A stretch of 64,000 nt of DNA, from NCBI GenBank assembly GCA_946406115.1, contig OX291553.1, positions 6,887,001 through 6,951,000 of the forward strand, in the 5' to 3' direction. The DNA comes from Apoda limacodes. Its lineage: Eukaryota; Arthropoda; Insecta; Lepidoptera; Limacodidae. Below the pieces are notes generated by a model. That model was not told the origin of the DNA. It ran no database searches and was given only the letters and a program-made list of their open reading frames with translations. Below, one piece after another: positions 33,561 through 44,929 of the stretch. Position 1 is the first letter of the stretch, and each line of letters begins with the position of its first letter. A program made the position numbers and the translations under genes.

Positions 33561-33774
33561 TTACATGCAGCTAGAATGCAGTTCTTTGGGATAATATTCT
33601 TGTGTGTAAGTCACAATAAATTTTGAAATTGTTTAAAGTGAGTTTTTTACAGAAATAAAAGTTTATTGTTAAGTTTTACAGTTAATTAATATCCTAACTT
33701 AAAATCAAAAAGAAAGAAATAGTCTACGTATGCAAGAATTTTATCCCAAAGAACTGTATTTCAGCTGCATGTAA
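33561..33774. mobile_element. 214-bp MITE with 42-bp inverted repeats
   Basis: Left arm 33561-33602 and right arm 33733-33774 are reverse complements with 4 mismatches in 42. They begin TTACATGCAGCT and include CAGTTCTTTGGGATAA. The 130-bp centre is AT-rich and non-coding. No clear target duplication could be assigned, and the superfamily is unknown. Confidence 0.85.
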
Positions 33775-35170
33775 TATTTGTAGATAGTTGGTATGCAATT
33801 TTCATGATGTGGTAGTGTTATTAGTATTTAGAATTTCAGATGATTGTTTATTATCAGTAATTTAAAAAAATCATTTGCTGATTACATTAAGAGGTTGCTA
33901 TTAAGTTTACATGTAATTAAAAATAAGAATCAAAAGTAAAAGAAACGACTAAACACATGAACATCATTCCAACTACATCCCAGCTGTAATAGCCAGTTAG
34001 TGTGCAATTTGAATGCAGTCCCTTTCTGTATGCTCACTGGTATTTTGTTGGACGAAGCGGGAGTAATCAGGTGGTTCAAAGTATTATTTGTTATCAAAAT
34101 ATTAATAAAAATCATTTTCGAATTCAGTCGAGTACCTTTAATTCATTCCTCTTTTTGCAGAAATCATAACAATAAGTATTCTAATTGATTAAAATTTATT
34201 AACAACACATTTACAAACAAAATAAATAGGTACAAGCAGTCTAATGCTTGATACAATTTATGGTATAAGACACAAACTTAATGAAAAAAGTAATTGCCAT
34301 CAACACATTGTCATTCTATTTCGCAATAAAATCATTTTCCTCATATTTCAATCACTATCCTCAACAGTAACTTTGTGAAAAATTGTTATTATGTTATTCA
34401 CATTGGATTGTATTGTGTGCTTTTACATTAAAACGGTATAATATCAACTTAACTGTAATTGCTGCCAAATATTAGAGTTTTACGCTTAGGTTTATAAAAA
34501 AATCCAAAATTTGCTTAAAATTAATTATCTCCGGAGATTCACCCTTCTACAGCAACTCTTTGAGGAGGAAGTTTGCTATAACAAGCTGTATCTGTCGGTA
34601 TAGTTCGTTCACGCGGAATGGTTATCATAATTATGCCTTCAGAAACTTTTAAATTTTAAAAGTTTCTGTCCTTCTCCGTCTCTTCGACTATATTGGTGCT
34701 TGAAATAAAGACAAACAAACAAACTCTGATACTTATTAAAGTACTATGGATTTTTTTATTTACCATTAATAGGTATTTACATAATATTATGTATATTATG
34801 TAAGTTACTGCATTCATTAAAGATATTTTAAGATATTCCCAGCTAACATACAGTCTTTTTCAAAACATTAGTTTACTACTGCATAAAGTGGTTTAGTAGT
34901 CATTGGATGATTTTTATTATCAAGAACGTTCATGAAAAATGGCGGCACCGATTTCGGTTATATCTCGTAAAACAGTCACGTAGTGCTGAAACTCGCTCAG
35001 CCCTTTCTCATGTTTTGTGGTTATTTAGTGCCGTTGTTTATATTAAGACCTCTAACAATTTATTGCTACGTATTTTTTGTACAACTAAATTTTTAGTTGT
35101 GGAACTGTAGTTTAATTAATGTTGATATACTGACTGGATGTGTTTCCTGCTTTTTGTTTAAATTATAAGC
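33775..35170. other. Intron DNA with a decayed Helitron-like patch
   Basis: The 34528-34700 part holds GAAGTTTGCTATAACAAGCT, CGGTATAGTTCGTTCACGCG and CTTTTAAATTTTAAAAGTTT, matching the body of the Helitron at 50355-50670. The remainder shows nothing recognised. Confidence 0.4.
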
Positions 35171-35173
35171 TTA

Positions 35174-35290
35174 CTAGCTGATTTCCCGCAGTGTTACCCG
35201 AGCGGTTTCACTTTTCCCCATAAATAAAGTTATCTATGCTTTTTCCGTCCCATGCAAACATTTTACTTCCCCTTTTATTGTCTTAGAAGT
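35174..35290 (-). mobile_element. Helitron 3'-end fragment
   Basis: Starts ACTAGCTGATTTCCCGCAGT, the inverse of the GCTAGT Helitron terminus, followed by ACCCGAGCGGTTTCACTTTT. The element fades after about 100 bp. Confidence 0.5.
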
Positions 35291-35749
35291 GAAATATCAA
35301 AAGAAAATCGTAGTATAAGGATAGCACTTATCTGTTAGGTTGTATGTTTCTAGCGGCTTTGCATTGCACTTTAAGGTAGGGCGCACCTATCCAAAAATGC
35401 AGGTTTCTTCTCCTTTTTAAAATGATTCCACTGGTTTTTCAATTTTTAACCCATAAATTCTTTTCTTATTGCAGTAGGAATATAATTTAAATATTAAATA
35501 TAATGTTAAGTAACTATAAAGCTAGCAAATAACTATAAATTTGCTTTATCTCATGTGATAAGTATAATTTAAATAAAGTTTTTTCTGATTTTACTCTAAG
35601 CTGTCCTTCTATTTGAAAGATATTTTAATTAAACATCGTCGATTGTAGCTTAAACGTCCGTAAAGAAAATCTATAAGCTAAGAGAGAAGGAAGCCACGTA
35701 AGTTATACAATGTATAACTAGAGCGGCTTTAACTCTTCGTTGCTGAGAC

Positions 35750-36052
35750 ATATATCAGATAGTTTGAGTCCCGAGAGAGGACATAAGCTACCTGAAAACC
35801 TGAAGTGTGAGTCGGTTTTTTTTATATAATTGAGGATTTGAAGTTGAAATCCTACACCGATAATCGAATTAAGGGCGGGAGGAACCGCCGGCAAATTTGG
35901 CATGGAGATAGTTTGAGTCCCGTGGAAGGACATAGGCTATTTGAAAATGTCAAGTGTGAGTCAGTTTTTTTTTAAAATTGAGAAGTTGTAGTTAAAATCC
36001 TAGACCGATAATCGAATTTAGGGCGGGTGAAACCACGGGCAAAAGCTAGTAA
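35750..36052 (+). mobile_element. Non-autonomous Helitron copy, 3' part
   Basis: Two direct copies of GATAGTTTGAGTCCCG (35758 and 35907) with GACATAAGCTACCTGAAAAC, and a terminus ACCACGGGCAAAAGCTAGTA at about 36032-36051. Matches the 20072 and 52150 copies. Confidence 0.75.
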
Positions 36053-36241
36053 CCCATATTTGCTGATCTGCTTTAGAAGATTTGGCCCATTTTGCAATGT
36101 TTTGGAGGTTTTTGATTTATTTTTGACTTGATTTTTTTTTATAACGTACACAACGCGACCCATAAAATGTAAACATTATAAATTTGGAAGTTACCTATTC
36201 TATCTTCCTGTTTATTAAATTGCAACATTTTCAACCCAATT

Positions 36242-36529
36242 TTGACAGAAATTCACAAAGATGAAGCTTACCTTAAAGATGAAGACAAACTCGCAAATAG
36301 ATACAATAATGGTACAGTTTCAGAGAACGCCAAGCAATATATGAAATCGTTACAAATCGAATTTGTTGAGCCCAATAATTGTATTGCAGAAAGGGAAAAC
36401 ATACACTTGTCATCATACTTACATTTTTATTGATTAATAACTCGAAAGCTGTTTAGATAGGTAGTCTTTAGGTATACACAAGAGGAAGTTGAAGAATTTA
36501 AACCCGACAATCCAACATATAGTTATTAA
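36242..36529 (+). pseudogene. Orphan coding-like remnant, family unknown
   Basis: After an acceptor-like TTTTGACAG, an open frame reads EIHKDEAYLKDEDKLANRYN, continuing NGTVSENAKQYMKSLQIEFV and EPNNCIAEREN to a TGA at 36431. The same frame resumes at 36470 with RYTQEEVEEFKPDNPTYSY and a stop. Both pieces have coding-like, charged composition, with a short bad stretch between them. This may be a decayed exon of a transposon-borne gene. I do not recognise it. Confidence 0.3.
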
Positions 36530-36539
36530 AAATTACACA

Positions 36540-38000
36540 ACTATATATATTTTAAATGTGCTAATTGAGGTCTTTCACTCAATACCAAACTCAACATATT
36601 TTAACTACTTCGTTCGAGTTGTTTAATGTTTAATCTATAGTTAATGCGCCATATCGGATTTTATGAGAAGACTTAGATGAAGCTAACGACACCTCATTTG
36701 TCACAATATGACGTGCAGCTTAGGAGCTACATGACAAAAATTTAAACATACTAACAAACATACGTATACTGCTAGACTATAATTTTTGTATGTACAAATT
36801 ATGCATTTGCAGAATCTTTTAATAAAAACCTTCTATTGCATAGGTACCAAACTCAATGCATTTGTAAAAAAATTTTGTTATTTGTCAGAGTATTATGGAA
36901 GTTATATCCGCCATGTTGGATTTTATATGACGTCACATGACCTATGACACCCGGACCACAAAGAAAAAGTTAACGACACCTTACTTGTCAAAGTACGATC
37001 AGTGGTTAAGGAGCTACAAGGGAACATATGACCACAGTAATATACATAGGCTGCTAAAATCATAACACTCCGTAGTAGTCGGGTAAAAAAACCAATGTTT
37101 AGAATGTAATGGATTCTTCTTATTGTTTAGGCAGTACTGTATCTAATATCTATCTAGTCTTTGTCGTATAAACAGGCCGACGAACGAAATAAAAATAAAA
37201 CCATTAGCTTTTCTGGATCAGTAGCAAAAAGAATCTTATATTTTGTAAGACAACTTTTTCCTTATTATAATCTAATTCCAGACTCTTGGCGTCCTGTAAT
37301 TGGCAAGGCGCACAGTGCTGCCAACATCCGAGGTCAGCGCTACGTGCCCCGAACTTTCGCCCTTCTTGCAAAACGGTCACGTAGATGACGTAGTGTAGTA
37401 TCGGAGGAATAAGTTTATTCGAGCTTTGTATTAGCTCGCCAGTCGCCACGCTGGGTACTTTGTAGGTTCAGTCTGATATTGAAACGTTTGTCTTACCATT
37501 TTATATTCTATTTTCTTTACACTTTATTCTTACATTTTATCTCTTTTACTCTTAGGCTATTGTATTCATATTTACCTCTATAAACTTTTATAAGGACTAA
37601 ACTACTATTCATTTTATCTCGGTATAATTTCTAGGAGTGTCAAGAAGTGAAAATTTTAAAATCACTGCCATACAAACAGTTCCTAGTGACTCAAAATTTA
37701 TGACACGGCAAATAAACATACAGTTCAAAATTCACAATATCTTTGTTCGTAAGTACGAGTATGAATTGCATTTTACAATTTTTTATGAAATATATAATTT
37801 AGTATTACAATTATTGAAAGTAAAAGTAAAAATAGTTTATGATCAAAAACTAGTGACACCTAGTTAGTCTATACAAAATTTGGACAATCCTATTTATTTA
37901 TTTAACATAAGAAAAAAATAAATGAAAACTAAGAATTCCAAAATTACTACTCATAATGAAAAATAAATAAGTCGAGTGTGGCCGCTTAGTAAGTTATATG
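36540..38000. other. Intron DNA, nothing recognised
   Basis: Two diverged internal copies are visible: ATATCGGATTTTATGAGAAG / GTTAACGACACCTCATTTG-type words near 36650-36740 resemble GTTGGATTTTATATGACGTC / GTTAACGACACCTTACTTGT near 36912-37000. No gene could be supported. Confidence 0.4.
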
Positions 38001-38115
38001 TACGGTCGCGGTCAGAAAATGTTTACCAGTTTTGAAATTAGATTCTATATCACACTTTCTTCACTAAGTCTTAAATGCCATATCAAGTTACTTATTACCT
38101 TTCAAAGCTATTATG

Positions 38116-39243
38116 CAAAATGACGCATCGAGAAAAACAACAAGAATTATTGATCACTCTTTGATAATGGAACTAATATCTTTATTTGTTGAAATGACAT
38201 TTATCAAAAAATATTGTTTGAACGTCGTTTTGACAAGAGTAAAATTTTACAAAAGATTTTTTCATAACGAAATAAAATGGCAATTTCGAAGATGGACATA
38301 GTATTTGTGCTATATCACGAGAACTCAATATATCGCGATTCACTGTGAGGTTTTGGATTAGGCGTCACGGCGAAGAAGGGCAAATAACAGATCATAGAAA
38401 TAATTCGAACGACGACCGATACTAACCGCCGCGCAAATAACAGAAATCATTCGTCGTTACGAAGAGAATGGTTTCACACCAACTAGTTATTTTGCTGTTT
38501 TATATGGTGTGAGTGCTCGGACGATCCGACGAGCTTTGCACAATGTTGGACTACACTACAGACACCATGCTATTAAAGTGGAGCTGAAACCTCACCACAA
38601 AACAACCCGGCTTAACTTTGCGCGACGACATCTCGATTTTGATTGGTCGAATACTATATTTACCGATGAAAAAACTTTTAAATCAAGCCAAATCGGAAGA
38701 TTAACTTTATGGCGCTACAATCGAACTCGGTATGATGAAGGTCATATTGTGCCTCAAAACGAGTCAGGTCGCATTACAGTAAACTTATGGGGGTGGATAA
38801 GCCTTGACGGCATCGGAGAACTGGCGTCGTTAGAGAATAGGGCTACGGCCATTAATTATGTGTCGCTTTTGGAAGAAGTGATGCTGCCTACTGTGCGCGT
38901 AATGTATCCTGTAACGGAATTCCCACACATTACTTACGTTCAAGATAATGCACGGATACACACAGCCCGTGCTACTATGACGTGGTTCAACCTGCACCGT
39001 GACATTCGTCCCATTCAATGGCCCGCTCGGTTTGCTGATTTAAGCCCTATTCAATATTTATGGGGGCTTATGGTTCAACGCTGGGACTGTCAAAATGAAA
39101 GAAACCGTCAAGCTCTTAGATCACACTGTGCTCAAGTATGGGATGATATCAGAGGTACTGATCTATGGACGCGTCTTGTTGCATCTATGCGAGATAGACT
39201 ACGTGCCGTCAAAGCTGCAGAGGGAGGTTATACTAGATATTAA
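38116..39243 (+). pseudogene. Tc1-like transposase, decayed and catalytically altered
   Basis: The N-terminal part is broken by stops and frameshifts but keeps a recognisable helix-turn-helix (ISRELNISRFTVRFWIRRHG at about 38318-38377). The C-terminal 244 codons are open. They carry IFTDEKTF (first Asp, residue 53 of this ORF), YVQDNARIHTA (second Asp, residue 146) and WPARFADLSPIQYLWG. In the last motif the expected catalytic Glu is Gln (residue 182, codon CAA). Spacing between second Asp and this position is 35 residues. The usual SPDLNPIE has become FADLSPIQ. It would be inactive from both the N-terminal damage and the E-to-Q change. Confidence 0.85.
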
Positions 39244-39307
39244 ATAAAGATTTTCGAAGTGTCTATTTTATTATTTCTTCATATAGTAGTCAGTCCATCT
39301 CCTAGAG

Positions 39308-39617
39308 CAGAGATGGCGAACCCATGGCAATTCGGGCACGCCAATCGTTTATGAAATTTCTATTTTCAACTACGTATGCTTGCAAGTAATTTTTAGAAAT
39401 GAACTCTAGTTTAGCTACATTAAGCTATTATTAAACATTTCGATTGCTGTAAACATTTCGAGCTGCATGTATCTAAATAGCTTTAAGTTAACAGCAATTC
39501 GCTTAATTTTTCTCCATTATTATTTAGTAACCCAAATTTTTGAAGGCACGTCATAGGTACAGTATTGTTTTTGTCATAGAAAATGGCACATTCATTAATA
39601 AAAGTTCGCCATCCCTG
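39308..39617. mobile_element. 310-bp hAT MITE nested in the Tc1 element
   Basis: Termini CAGAGATGGCGAAC and GTTCGCCATCCCTG are imperfect inverted repeats of the hAT CAGRG type. Flanks TCCTAGAG (39300-39307) and TCCTAGCG (39618-39625) are an 8-bp duplication with one mismatch. Non-coding. It is unrelated at its ends to the intact hAT at 13396-16862, so that transposase is probably not its source. Confidence 0.88.
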
Positions 39618-39755
39618 TCCTAGCGATTGATGGTCATATTAGAAAAAAGATAATCTATGGTCAATCAAATTATTATGAAATAGACATTTAGAACTTGTGA
39701 CTTAAATGTGTGCATGCAATTGTGATTCTTAAGGTGGTAAACATTTTCTGACCGC

Positions 39756-39756
<1 letters not shown>

Positions 39757-39801
<45 letters not shown>
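39757..39801. repeat. (TA)n microsatellite at Tc1 element edge
   Basis: About 20 uninterrupted TA repeats starting at the right terminus of the Tc1 element. Confidence 0.95.
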
Positions 39802-39806
<5 letters not shown>

Positions 39807-39958
39807 CTGCAGAGAAAACGATATATAGCGGACATGTCACTAACTTCAACACGTATTAAACTCCATTGCTGGGGGCAAAGTAAATTTAATTTCAGTTATG
39901 TGCCAATCGGTTAGATTCGTTACGGTGAAGCGGTGCAGTGGAGAGGAGGAGGGGAGTC

Positions 39959-40028
39959 TCCCAGGTCTCCACCAGTTGTCAGGTTGAGCATTCTACCGCG
40001 CAACCTGACAACTGGTGGAGTCCTGGGA
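39959..40028. repeat. 28-bp stem hairpin with 14-nt loop
   Basis: Arms 39959-39986 and 40001-40028 are reverse complements with one mismatch in 28. They contain CCACCAGTTGTCAGGTTG and its complement; the loop is AGCATTCTACCGCG. The surrounding 39930-40120 is GC-richer than the intron and open in one frame, without a known domain. Total length 70 nt is in the range of insect pre-miRNAs, but a template-switch inverted duplication would look the same. Confidence 0.9.
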
Positions 40029-40383
40029 CCTTACAAGAAACAGTCTCGAGCTATTCGTAATCTGGAATTCGAGAGGAGAATGTATGCAATACATTTACGG
40101 GTTTCGAGAGGTAGATAAGACTACTATTCATTTTTGTCTAAAATAAGGTCCCTGATCATGGTAGGGGAGGTAGACGCACACTTACACGACTTGCGTCTGC
40201 GGCGGCGGCAATCATGCATATTTTATTTGTAAAATGTCAAAAGCACGATGTGCAGTGCCTATATGGGTTCCAAAAAATACCCAGCAATGAAATAAAATTT
40301 TCCTAGGGATCGTAACAGGCTTCTATAGTTATTTATTTATTTTACTTCAGTTGAATAGTTTTCGCACTACATCATAAGTATAG

Positions 40384-40433
40384 TATTTTTTGCCGACCCT
40401 ATTTTTTGCCGACCCTATTTTTTGCCAACCCTA
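40384..40433. repeat. 16-bp tandem repeat, three units
   Basis: Three copies of ATTTTTTGCCGACCCT, the last with one change (CCAACC). Confidence 0.9.
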
Positions 40434-41028
40434 TTTTCAGTAGAAAGTTACCTGAAATTTCGCTAATGAATGACGTCGACTCGCATCCTCCAGTAGTTAG
40501 TTTTAGTGGAAAAGTAAGGTAAAATTTGTACGTATATAATTTACAACTCCTACTGACTTATAAAGTCCTAGTACATCAACATTATAAACACACATAATCT
40601 TCATATAAGTAAGAAATACAATATAAATATAGAAATAATTTCTTCGTTTATGACTCCCTGAAGGTTAGAGTCTTAAAAGAAAATATATTATACATGCTTT
40701 ATCTATGGCTATATTGATATTACGTATATAATTTATGATAGATATTTTTTTATGATTTTTTTTATATATTTTACTGCAAAAAATGATAATTCTGAGTCAA
40801 CCATCAAAATCTTCCATCAATCTGATTTATATTATATAGATAGATATATTTTATGATAATAAAAATTTGCGTTCCATGACCTATATCCACCTACTTAATA
40901 TATTAATATTATTCTAATTAACTAGTAATATCATCTGTAAAATACCAAAAAATTAATATTTTTAATTTTAATTTTATTTTTTAATTTTTAAGTTTATTAG
41001 TTCATTACACACTGTCATACATATCACG

Positions 41029-41100
41029 ATATAGGCTACAGTGACCGCTTACCATCAGGCGGACCGTAAGCTTGTTTGCCACCTTAGTGGTATAAAAAAA
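41029..41100 (+). mobile_element. LINE 3'-terminal fragment
   Basis: ATAGGCTACAGTGACCGCTT, CATCAGGCGGACCGTAAGCT, GTTTGCCACC and a short A-run; same family as 18356-18854, truncated to its last 70 bp. Confidence 0.8.
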
Positions 41101-42300
41101 AATATGAGATGTGTCAGATCCTTACTAGATAAGTAAATAATACCAGCAAGCAAAAGAAAATAAGTAGCTATATTATATAGAGTCTTAAACGCCGTCGTGT
41201 AAATTAATAAATGTAATATATAATAAAAAATGTAAATCTCTGAGAAGCTAACTTCTATCTTATTTCCTATGCTCTCAGCAAATTGCATACAGTTAAATTA
41301 AATACAATAAAAGGCAGGCGCAATTCCGAGTGACGCCGACGGAGCAGATTAGAGAATTACATATTTACTTGAGTGTTGTTATTATGCAGTTAGAAGTAAG
41401 GTAGTGTACGATTTTAATATATACAGTATAATTTTAATATATAGTCATTTTTTAAATTATTTTGATTAGTAGTAGATGTGTATTACGTGCCCTACAATAT
41501 TGAATTATTTAAATAATTCACTTTCATATCCTAAATGAACATGGTTTTGCGAATATGATAAATAAATAAGTCATATTTGTTAATATCTAATATTCTATGA
41601 CGAAATGTGTATAGTTAAAGATATTCAATGCAATTACGTTTATATAAAAAGAAATCTGAATCAGTTTCACTTTAATTCTTTTATTATTCACCTCCTTTTT
41701 ACCATATTGAGTTTGTAGAATTAAACAAAAGGATAAAAAAAATAGTTTTTTTTTTGATAAAATTTATCAATCAACGAAAAATTACAAGGTTGCAAGATTT
41801 ACTGACACGTGGTGGACAGAGATGGAGTTTCTTGGTTGGACTACGAAACCCTCAGAAGAAGGTTATAGGTATGTTAAGAATGTTATCGATAATTGGACCG
41901 ATCGCCATACAAACTCCCGATTTGCACGCGTAAATGTTCGCGGTTCACACGCTTTGAAAATTGATTATTATAAGAAACAATTAAAAATTTGTTTTTTATA
42001 ACTGTATTTTGTTGAGCAGAAATCTATTTACAAATATTAAATATTTTTTAAGTTGTTATAGTTTTCCTATTATGACTGGATATTGAAAAATTTGGTTTAA
42101 TTTAGGTTCCTTTAATATTTTTCTTAAAAAGTTTTTTAATAATTTCGATTTTCTATTCTATACTAATACTTCAACGGAACCTCTTTTGTTCCCCGTTTTT
42201 TTTTTCTTCAGATTTCCGAAATTCGCAGATAAACTATAATTTCATTAAAAGTTTACTCTGACCGTAAAATCTCAAAAACTTGAGTCAAAAATAAGCTTTT
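41100..42300. other. Intron DNA with weak repeat traces
   Basis: The 41805-41865 part (GTGGACAGAGATGGAGTTTC, CGAAACCCTCAGAAG) resembles a degraded GGGTTCC-repeat 3' end. Nothing else is supported. Confidence 0.4.
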
Positions 42301-42310
42301 ACTCCAATAA

Positions 42311-42354
42311 ATAATGATATTTTTGAACTTTCAATGATATTTTTGAACTTTCAT
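42311..42354. repeat. Tandem duplication, about 20 bp x 2
   Basis: AATGATATTTTTGAACTTTC occurs twice in immediate succession. Confidence 0.9.
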
Positions 42355-42422
42355 TCTATTCAAATATTAGATAAAGATACACTTAATGCGTTGAAAAGAA
42401 AAGTTTACTCAAAAATATTGCC

Positions 42423-42463
42423 TTTTACGTGTAATTTAACTTGACAAAACCTTACATTTCTGT
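42423..42463. repeat. 41-bp direct repeat, copy 1
   Basis: Identical to 45910-45950 over 41 bp (begins TTTTACGTGTAATTTAAC, ends CTTACATTTCTGT), while the flanks differ. Confidence 0.92.
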
Positions 42464-42984
42464 TTTTTACGGATAACAGCCTTAATTTGGTGAATCCAAA
42501 TCAAATAAATTCCATACAACCTCCTATGCGCTTAACATCCATAACGATAAATATAAAATTCCAGTAAATTATGAAATGACTTAAGTTTTTGTTAAGTACA
42601 TATATTAATTTAATTCAATAAAAACTATTTTTATTGCTTTAATGCACTGGGATTTTATGAATGCACATGAGTTTTGCGTCTATGGTAAATAGCTCTATGA
42701 TAATAACACGTTCCGAGTAAAAAATGTCTATTGTTTAAGATATTGAGTGTAACGCAGTTTGTGTAAAAATATGTGCGGATACACCTTTAAAAGTTTTCGC
42801 GTTAATTTTTGAAAGTGTTTCCGAACATCTTCGTTTCACACAAACTGCCCCGTCTCTCCTGTTATTCTATTTTTTTAATTTTTGTAGTATATTGAAAGTT
42901 TTATTATCTGCTAAAGACCTAAACTGCTCAGGAGCTTCCCTAGTCCGATTTCAAAATGAGGTACCATAGATTTTCGGCGCATAC

Positions 42985-43166
42985 CTTAATCATGGCCTTG
43001 AGCAATGCGTATCTAGTGAAGACGTTCCTTTGCGCCTTGGACTCGCTGTACCGCGCCATGAGGGTCACCAGCGCCTTCTTCGCCGTCTCGTAGTTCTCGT
43101 CGAGGCGCACTCGCACGGCCCGCAGCCGCTCGTTAGTTTCTATCACCTCTTCTTTTGTCTGCCCAC
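42985..43166 (-). CDS. Internal coding exon of the same gene
   Basis: An exon of 182 nt, markedly GC-rich against its surroundings. The acceptor is TTTTATTAG and the donor GTATGC. It completes a split Ser codon (A|GT) and encodes 60 residues, beginning GQTKEEVIETNERLRAVRVR and ending in RYALLKAMIK. The sequence is strongly charged with heptad-like spacing, consistent with a coiled coil. The codon choice, with many G/C third positions, suggests long-term purifying selection. A 30.2-kb intron packed with transposons separates it from the next exon at 12761. Confidence 0.82.
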
Positions 43167-43169
43167 CTA

Positions 43170-44110
43170 ATAAAAGCGAAAAAAACTTACATTATTTTAG
43201 TCGTATGTCAAATATTTTTGAGATACATCGGACGTTATGTACTACTGTCTACTTCTTGTCAGTTATGTAATTGGGATTATATTTGCCAGTAAAAATCAGT
43301 CATGTTGGCCCTAAAAACGCAAAATGGCGGCCAGTGGGGGAAAATTTGTCAGTTCTGTCCAAAACATCAGCACGAACATTTCTTACTATTACACTAAATC
43401 TCTGAGATATTTCCAGCAGCTGTTTTTTTAAGCTTAAAAATATTACTTCCATGTATTTTACTAAGAAATAAGTCAAATCTTATCAAAATATAGAGAATCC
43501 TTACAGATGTTTGTTGTCATAGTAATATATGTTCGAGGTCACGATCTTGACAAGCTTACTTTTTTCGTGAACCGTTAAAATTACCGTTACAATAATTAAT
43601 AATATAATTAAACTAAATATATATATAGTACGAATATAGGGGTGATACATTTTTTTTGTTGGCCGGCACATTGAGATTTGGGCCAAATTTAGTATGAAAC
43701 AAGAAAGGTCTCTTTTTCGTGTTTATATTGTTTAATGGCCATCACACACAACCGAATTACAGAAATCGCGCGATAAGTTTAGAATGTTGTGTACGCTACT
43801 AAGTTGTCGAATTTAAGCAACAACTTGATCAGTACACTCACAAAGGATTGTTTAACCAATACTAACAAATACAGTTTCTGAATCGCGCAGCTAAAAAAAG
43901 CTAGTATGCAATGGCTAATTAGTAAAAAATTAAAAAGATTTTACCTAAATCGTTATAATTAAGTGTTGCTTACAGTTTTCAACAAGAACTATGGTATATG
44001 AGTAAGTATATCTTTATGGGAATGAAAGAGTGAATACTTTCAAAAGTAATAAATTTAATGGCTTGTTTTGAGAAGTTTAATTAAGAATTACAAAAAACTT
44101 TATATACAAA
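43170..44110. other. Intron DNA, nothing recognised
   Basis: Between exons 42985-43166 and 50157-50234; no supported gene or repeat. Confidence 0.45.
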
Positions 44111-44112
44111 TA

Positions 44113-44345
44113 TACAACATGTAAGGTAAATGGTGTATACAGCCGGAAGTGGTAGATAAGGGTTGGTTTGTAGATGTTCGGAAAAATATCCTGAAGTTGG
44201 AAAATGTTCAGGTTTCCCAACAATCAGCAAATTTCCTTTTGTACCTAAAACAATGCAGTGACAGCCCTGGAACAGCTGATTTCATTCATAATTATGATGA
44301 AATCAGCTGTATATTTCTACGACCGTTGACCCCAAAATACTAGGC
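44113..44345 (+). mobile_element. Repeat with AGGTAAATGGTGTATAC edge and internal palindrome
   Basis: The left edge AAGGTAAATGGTGTATACAG matches, inverted, an edge at 47262-47280. At 44272-44310 a 39-nt near-perfect palindrome is centred on CATAATTATG with ACAGCTGATTTCAT arms and a single extra base. A 64-codon open frame here (44149-44343) is unsupported. Confidence 0.5.
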
Positions 44346-44929
44346 GAAAAAATAAAAATACAGATAGCCGGTTCTAATAATTTTATTCCTACCTACTGTC
44401 ATTCTGGCGAATCGAAAATCAATTCTGCAATTCTTATTTTATTTTTATCGTATTATTTTTGGTTTAAAAATGATATTTGGTTTTAAATGATTTAAATTAA
44501 TTATTGAATAACAATTTTAGATTTTAACACATAATTTATGACTAACTTTTTATCTTACGTTTTAATATGTAAAATCCAAAAAGTCTGTTCTTATTTTCAA
44601 ACTATTGACGTTCGACAGTAACTGCAGTGATAACAACTAGGTAGGTACCCATGTCTTAAATTTGAACAATAAGAAAAAGTATGTTGTGTGAACTGTAGGC
44701 ACAGATGAGATAATAAATTATTAACTCTTTAAGAGTCCATCAACTCTCAATTACACATACACTCAACATACTCATACACAAGTGAAATTAAAAGAAGTAG
44801 CAAGATTTTTCTCTTTTTTAAATCTAATTATGAAGGGTTCTGTATTTTTGTGTACTCAAGTAATGTATGCAATTTTGCGATAAAAAATATAATTTTGATG
44901 CCTACACACAATTCAAATTCAGTCGAAAA

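Larger units (their letters stand above)
38003..39760 (+). mobile_element. Tc1/mariner-type transposon
   Basis: Bounded by TA at 38001-38002 and TA at 39761-39762. The inverted termini share 24 bp exactly from 38005 and 39758 inward, beginning GTCGCGGTCAGAAAATGTTT. A transposase pseudogene occupies 38116-39243, and a 310-bp hAT MITE is inserted downstream of it. The right target TA continues into a (TA)n tract of about 44 bp, so the element either landed in a TA repeat or its duplication expanded. Confidence 0.88.

Noticed and set aside
37161..37449. Opposing 75- and 81-codon frames
   Set aside because: Neither shows a recognisable motif and both are open across the same GC-richer patch, as expected by chance.
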